Source: Desulfobacterales bacterium
Lineage (GTDB): Bacteria; Desulfobacterota; Desulfobacteria; Desulfobacterales; JAFDCJ01
Reading direction: 5' to 3'
Assembly (NCBI GenBank): GCA_020345785.1
Contig: CP070771.1
Span: 3,022,867 to 3,032,004, forward strand
Length of the DNA: 9,138 bases
In this document: positions 6,030-9,138 of the stretch, piece after piece
Position numbering within the stretch: the stretch's first letter is position 1
Layout of the letters: each line of letters begins with the position of its first letter
Notes under the pieces: model-generated
Databases searched by the model: none
Seen by the model: the letters and a program-made list of their open reading frames with translations, nothing else
What the model was told of the DNA's origin: nothing
Position numbers and translations under genes: made by a program

Positions 6030-6049
6030 ATCGACAACAAATTGTCGAT
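6030..6049. promoter_or_regulatory. Palindrome upstream of the metalloprotease gene
   Basis: ATCGACAA (6030-6037) and TTGTCGAT (6042-6049) are perfect inverted 8-mers around CAAA, 37 nt before the start codon. It could be a repressor operator or a leader hairpin near the ribosome-binding site. No regulator gene lies in the window. Confidence 0.45.
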
Positions 6050-6075
6050 AAGGCATTACTAAGCGTTTAGAGGAA

Positions 6076-6081
6076 AGGAGG
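6076..6081 (+). promoter_or_regulatory. Strong Shine-Dalgarno for the metalloprotease gene
   Basis: AGGAGG ends 5 nt before the ATG at 6087, the strongest ribosome-binding site on the plus strand of the window. Confidence 0.75.
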
Positions 6082-6086
6082 CTATT

Positions 6087-7106
6087 ATGACAGTAAAAAA
6101 TATTTGCTACGATAAAATTTTACCGCGTGATTTTCGCCGTGCGATTCCTTTCAGATCCATCGAAATCGGCGGCCGCACCCGTGCCATTTCGCCCATCGGC
6201 AAACTCTGGCCGAACGGGTCAACGCTATCCATTCGATTTTTAGAGGGTTCCGCCGAGAAGAAGGAAATTGTCAAACAGTACGCACCCCAGTGGACGGAAT
6301 ACGCCAACCTGAATTTTGAATTCAATGATGAGCCTGATGCGGACATCCGCATTGCATTTGCCAATGACGGCGCCTGGTCTTACGTCGGCACAGATGCCAA
6401 AGGCATTCATGTCAGCCGGCCCACCATGAATTTCGGTTGGTTGGATGAAGGCGTCGTGCTGCATGAGTTCGGCCATGCCATCGGCCTGGCCCATGAGCAT
6501 CAGAATCCCGACAAAGGAATTCAGTGGAACGAAGAAGCGGTGATCCGGGATCTCTCGGGCCCGCCGAACTTCTGGGATGTTGCCACCATCCGGCACAATG
6601 TGCTGCGCAAGTACTCCCATGATCAGATCAACGGCACCGACTTTGATCCGAAATCGATTATGCTCTACAGTTTTCCCGCCGAGTGGACCCTGGACGGTTT
6701 TCATACCGATCCGAACGACGTGCTTTCGGGTATCGACAAAGAATTCGCTCGCAGCGAGAAGATGTACCCGGGCCGGGGGACGAAACCTAAAATTGTCGAA
6801 CTCGAGGTGCAGGAGATAAAGCCCGTGCAGGCGGATATCGGAGAACCCGGTGAAGAAGACCTGTATAAATTCAGAGCCAATACCGCCGGCAAATATACGA
6901 TTGAAACCGGCGGTGAAACAGATCTGATAATGAAGCTTTATGGTCCTGACAGTCCGACCTTGCTGATCGCCGAAGATGATGACAGCGGTCAGGGCTACAA
7001 TCCGAAGATTACGGCAGACCTGGTACCGGGAGAATACCTGGTCCAGGTCCGGCACTATAATACCACCAGCGGAACCGGCTCCTACGGCATAAAAGTTTCC
7101 AAATAG
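6087..7106 (+). CDS. Astacin/matrixin-like zinc metalloprotease with C-terminal PPC-like domain
   Basis: 339 aa. Residues 126-141 read HEFGHAIGLAHEHQNP, a metzincin HExxHxxGxxH zinc site with ligands His126, His130 and His136 and catalytic Glu127. The following EHQNP is astacin-like. A Met-turn SIMLY (190-194, Met192) fits the same clan. Residues about 36-120 form the N-terminal half of the catalytic domain (SIRFLEG, DIRIAFANDGAWSYVGTD). Residues about 247-338 resemble a bacterial pre-peptidase C-terminal beta-sandwich (EEDLYKF, TGGETDLIMKLYG, EDDDSGQGYNPKI, PGEYLVQV). Members with PPC domains are usually exported, yet the N-terminus (MTVKNICYDKILPRDF) has no signal peptide or propeptide-like leader, so the product looks cytoplasmic or uses another export route. 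It has a strong Shine-Dalgarno and is probably transcribed on its own. Substrate unknown. Confidence 0.88.
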   Translation: MTVKNICYDKILPRDFRRAIPFRSIEIGGRTRAISPIGKLWPNGSTLSIRFLEGSAEKKEIVKQYAPQWTEYANLNFEFNDEPDADIRIAFANDGAWSYVGTDAKGIHVSRPTMNFGWLDEGVVLHEFGHAIGLAHEHQNPDKGIQWNEEAVIRDLSGPPNFWDVATIRHNVLRKYSHDQINGTDFDPKSIMLYSFPAEWTLDGFHTDPNDVLSGIDKEFARSEKMYPGRGTKPKIVELEVQEIKPVQADIGEPGEEDLYKFRANTAGKYTIETGGETDLIMKLYGPDSPTLLIAEDDDSGQGYNPKITADLVPGEYLVQVRHYNTTSGTGSYGIKVSK

Positions 7107-7460
7107 AATTTATGATGAACCGGTAATCGTTCAATGATGAACTTAATGGAGGCTTTAAAATCAATTTTATTCAATAGTTCTGGAACTGTTGGGGATTAAT
7201 TAACCACAGGGATCAGGTCTTCATCCTTAAATTAATCCCCAAAGTTCCAATTTCAGGATTCCTCAACCCTAATTTAGCAGGCTTCAGTATTTGGCACTTC
7301 CTCTTCCGGATACCTGAAACCTGACACCTTTGTCCATAAAGCGCCCCTAAGCGCCTAGTCAAAAAGTAAAGAATCCTGGCCCAGAGGACCAGGTTTTCAA
7401 GGTTGGAATAAATCAACTATATCGGTACATTGCGTTCCATCATCTGCAAAGGAGACCATC
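7107..7460. other. Intergenic region with large hairpin and degenerate repeats
   Basis: No supported gene. It holds a strong inverted repeat (7182-7248), a heptamer run ACCTGAA/ACCTGAC/ACCTTTG (7312-7332), two AAGCGCC copies near 7339-7356, a weak CCTGG/CCAGG hairpin with four T (7375-7397) and the GGAG ribosome-binding site (7451-7454) of the next gene. No clear promoter is visible. Confidence 0.5.
7182..7248. repeat. Long inverted repeat (about 19 bp with one bulge) after the metalloprotease gene
   Basis: GGAACTGTTGGGGATTAATT (7182-7201) pairs with the segment 7230-7248, which ends CCCCAAAGTTCC, leaving only one bulged G. The 28-nt loop contains a smaller GGAT/ATCC stem. It lies 75 nt after the metalloprotease stop. 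There is no clear T-tract, so it may be an RNA-stabilising hairpin or a palindromic repeat rather than a standard terminator. Confidence 0.6.
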
Positions 7461-9138
7461 ATGGCGGAAACCAGGTCCAAAAAAGCCAAACCTTCGGCCG
7501 GCAAACGCAAACCGTCGAGCAGCTCAGCGCAGACCACGTCCATTGATCCCGTCATGCAGCCGACCGGCGCATCTGCCGCAAACACGGCCTTCAAACTCAA
7601 CGACCAGGAGGTCGAAAAATACCTTGTTTCAGGTGAACACAGCGGGATGCTGGAGGATTACTTCGGCGAAGAGACGTATCGTGAGCTGAGCAGAATCGCC
7701 CAGGAGGCATCCGTAAGAAGTGTGCGCGGAGGACCGCGCGTACTCATCATTCCCGGAATCATGGGTTCCAAAATAGGCAAAAAGGGCAAAATATTCGATG
7801 ACACCATCTGGATCGATCCGGTGGATATTGCGGCCGGCAACCTTGTCGACCTGCGGCTGAACGGCGAAGACCCCAAATTCAGGGCCCTGGGTGTTATCTT
7901 GTTTGCCTATTTGAAGTTAAAGCTGTCCCTGAGGGCGGCCGGATACGACGCCGACTTTTACCCCTATGATTGGCGCAAAAGCATTTCCCGGCTGGGTCAG
8001 GAACTTGCGGCCGACCTGGGCAAAGAAAAAGCCGCTGATGTGAGCATCGTCGCCCACAGCATGGGCGGCCTGGTAACCCGCGCGGCGGTTGCGCAAAAAG
8101 CGCCTAAAATCAAGCGGGTTGTCATGCTGGGCACCCCGAATCACGGCTCCTTCGCGCCGGTGCAGGTCCTGCGGGCGGTCTATCCCATCCTGCGCAAAAT
8201 TGCCTTTATCGATTTAAAACATTCCGCCAACAAACTGGTAAAAAAGGTTTTTCGCACGTTTCCAAGTCTTTATGAAATGATGCCCCGGCCGGAAAAGTTT
8301 TCTGCCATCGATTTATATAACTTGGCAAGCTGGCCCACGAGCGGACCGCCTCCCATTGCAAAGCTGTTTCAGTCCGCCCGCCGGGTCCAGCAGTCGCTGG
8401 CACCGGCTGATGAGCGCTTTAGCCTGATTGCCGGTGTGAATCAGGAAACCGTCGTGGGTGTCCGACTGGAAGACAATGAATTCTCCTACGATCTTTCCAT
8501 GGAAGGCGATGGCACGGTTCCCCTGGCCCTGGCGGAGCTGCCGGGCGCCGGAACTTATTTCGTCGAGGAGTCGCACGGCAGCCTCCCCAATAACCGGCAG
8601 GTGGCCAAAGCCGTGGACGACATTCTGGCCACAGGTGCCACCGCCGTCCTGCCGGAACGGTGGGAGCCTTCCCGGGCCGGCTTCACCCGCATGTTGAAAG
8701 ACAGTGATTTCAAAGAAATAGAATTCGGCGGCTCTCGCGGTCGCGCGCTCAGCCTGCGGGAGCAGCGGCAGCTGCTGGATGAGCTTATCTCGGCGACATC
8801 CCGTGAAAGCCCCGCCGTATCCGTCGCAGAGCCAGCTGCAGCCGCGCCGGCCCCCGGGCGGTTTGATCACGAAATGCAGCGGATTGTCATCGGACGCCGC
8901 TATCAACACCGGCTGGAGATAAGACTGGCCTGCGGCAGCATCACCGATGTGGATGCCCGCGCCTATGTTTTGGGGATGTTTCGTGATGTCACCCCGGCAG
9001 GCGCCGCGAGTGCCATCGATTCGCTGCTGGAAGGTACGATCAGTGAGTTCATTACCCGTCGCATGTTTAACGGCAACGTCGGTGAAATATCGATCATTCC
9101 AACCGGCCGACACCCCGTGCGGCCCGATCTGATCGCAT
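7461..9138 (+). CDS. LCAT-like alpha/beta hydrolase fused to M17-N-like domain, partial (runs off right edge)
   Basis: Open for 559 codons with no stop, so the C-terminus lies beyond the window. GGAG ends 6 nt before the ATG. Residues 1-45 are Lys/Ser/Ala-rich and disordered-looking with no signal peptide. The hydrolase core spans about 90-390: oxyanion-type PGIMGS (98-103), nucleophile elbow AHSMGG (198-203, Ser200), LGTPNHG (223-229), MEGDGTVP with Asp350 (347-354) and ESHGSLP with His372 (370-375). Together these give a complete Ser-Asp-His triad as in lecithin:cholesterol acyltransferase-like lipases. A Pro/Ala linker (about 450-466) leads to a second region (470-559, with DARAYVLGMF, AIDSLLEGTISEF, FNGNVGEISIIP). 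It resembles the N-terminal macro-like domain of M17 leucine aminopeptidases. I recall large proteins with this layout that end in a CHAT protease, but that part cannot be seen here. The hydrolase call is strong; the substrate is unknown. Confidence 0.85.
   Translation, partial: MAETRSKKAKPSAGKRKPSSSSAQTTSIDPVMQPTGASAANTAFKLNDQEVEKYLVSGEHSGMLEDYFGEETYRELSRIAQEASVRSVRGGPRVLIIPGIMGSKIGKKGKIFDDTIWIDPVDIAAGNLVDLRLNGEDPKFRALGVILFAYLKLKLSLRAAGYDADFYPYDWRKSISRLGQELAADLGKEKAADVSIVAHSMGGLVTRAAVAQKAPKIKRVVMLGTPNHGSFAPVQVLRAVYPILRKIAFIDLKHSANKLVKKVFRTFPSLYEMMPRPEKFSAIDLYNLASWPTSGPPPIAKLFQSARRVQQSLAPADERFSLIAGVNQETVVGVRLEDNEFSYDLSMEGDGTVPLALAELPGAGTYFVEESHGSLPNNRQVAKAVDDILATGATAVLPERWEPSRAGFTRMLKDSDFKEIEFGGSRGRALSLREQRQLLDELISATSRESPAVSVAEPAAAAPAPGRFDHEMQRIVIGRRYQHRLEIRLACGSITDVDARAYVLGMFRDVTPAGAASAIDSLLEGTISEFITRRMFNGNVGEISIIPTGRHPVRPDLIA

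Noticed and set aside
6240..7055. Minus-strand open frame of 271 codons
   Set aside because: It lies fully opposite the metalloprotease gene, whose zinc site, Met-turn and strong Shine-Dalgarno are clear. The antisense product shows no recognisable motif.
7375..7397. CCTGG/CCAGG hairpin followed by four T as a terminator
   Set aside because: A 5-bp stem with a 9-nt loop and short T-run is too weak, and it lies far from the end of the upstream gene.
7213..7416. Minus-strand open frame of 67 codons in the 7107-7460 spacer
   Set aside because: It runs through degenerate repeats and one arm of the large inverted repeat, lacks a ribosome-binding site and has a repeat-like peptide composition.
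8313..9113. Minus-strand open frame of 266 codons
   Set aside because: It is antisense to the hydrolase gene, whose catalytic Asp and His motifs lie in this stretch. It is an open-frame artefact of GC-rich codons.

Overview
The window looks like a piece of an anaerobic or microaerophilic bacterial chromosome, most likely Desulfobacterota (former Deltaproteobacteria). The grounds are a rubrerythrin, the sequence style of the MnmA and rubrerythrin proteins, moderate GC in genes, and AT-rich gene-poor spacers that carry G/C-rich inverted repeats and degenerate short repeats of a kind I associate with such genomes. This placement is an inference; the window contains no rRNA or marker-gene alignment. 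No tRNA, rRNA, CRISPR array, transposase or integrase was found.

Left part (1-2906): an imperfect inverted-repeat element (2-155) lies just upstream of an mnmA-type tRNA 2-thiouridylase (188-1273). An inositol-monophosphatase-superfamily protein follows (1544-2401), convergent with a minus-strand rubrerythrin (2409-2906). These are housekeeping or stress genes, but each departs from its family. MnmA lacks the cysteine normally found in its second catalytic motif, the IMPase-like protein has Arg in place of the C-terminal metal-binding Asp, and the rubrerythrin has Ala in place of one helix-C iron-ligand Glu.

Right part (3348-9138): four plus-strand genes separated by long spacers (about 270-410 bp). 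They are a DUF3500 protein (3348-4370), a conserved protein of unknown function with a degenerate charged tail (4781-5809), an astacin/matrixin-like zinc metalloprotease with a C-terminal PPC-like domain but no signal peptide (6087-7106), and a large LCAT-like alpha/beta hydrolase fused to a region resembling the N-terminal domain of M17 leucine aminopeptidases (7461 to beyond the right edge). The spacers hold candidate promoters, hairpins and inverted repeats, so the genes look individually transcribed rather than a tight operon.

How they work together: the left genes are unrelated to one another in pathway. The right cluster combines two clear hydrolases, neither with a visible export signal, with two uncharacterised proteins, and is the best candidate in the window for an undescribed functional module. 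That link rests only on adjacency and shared orientation, and no partner or substrate can be read from the sequence.
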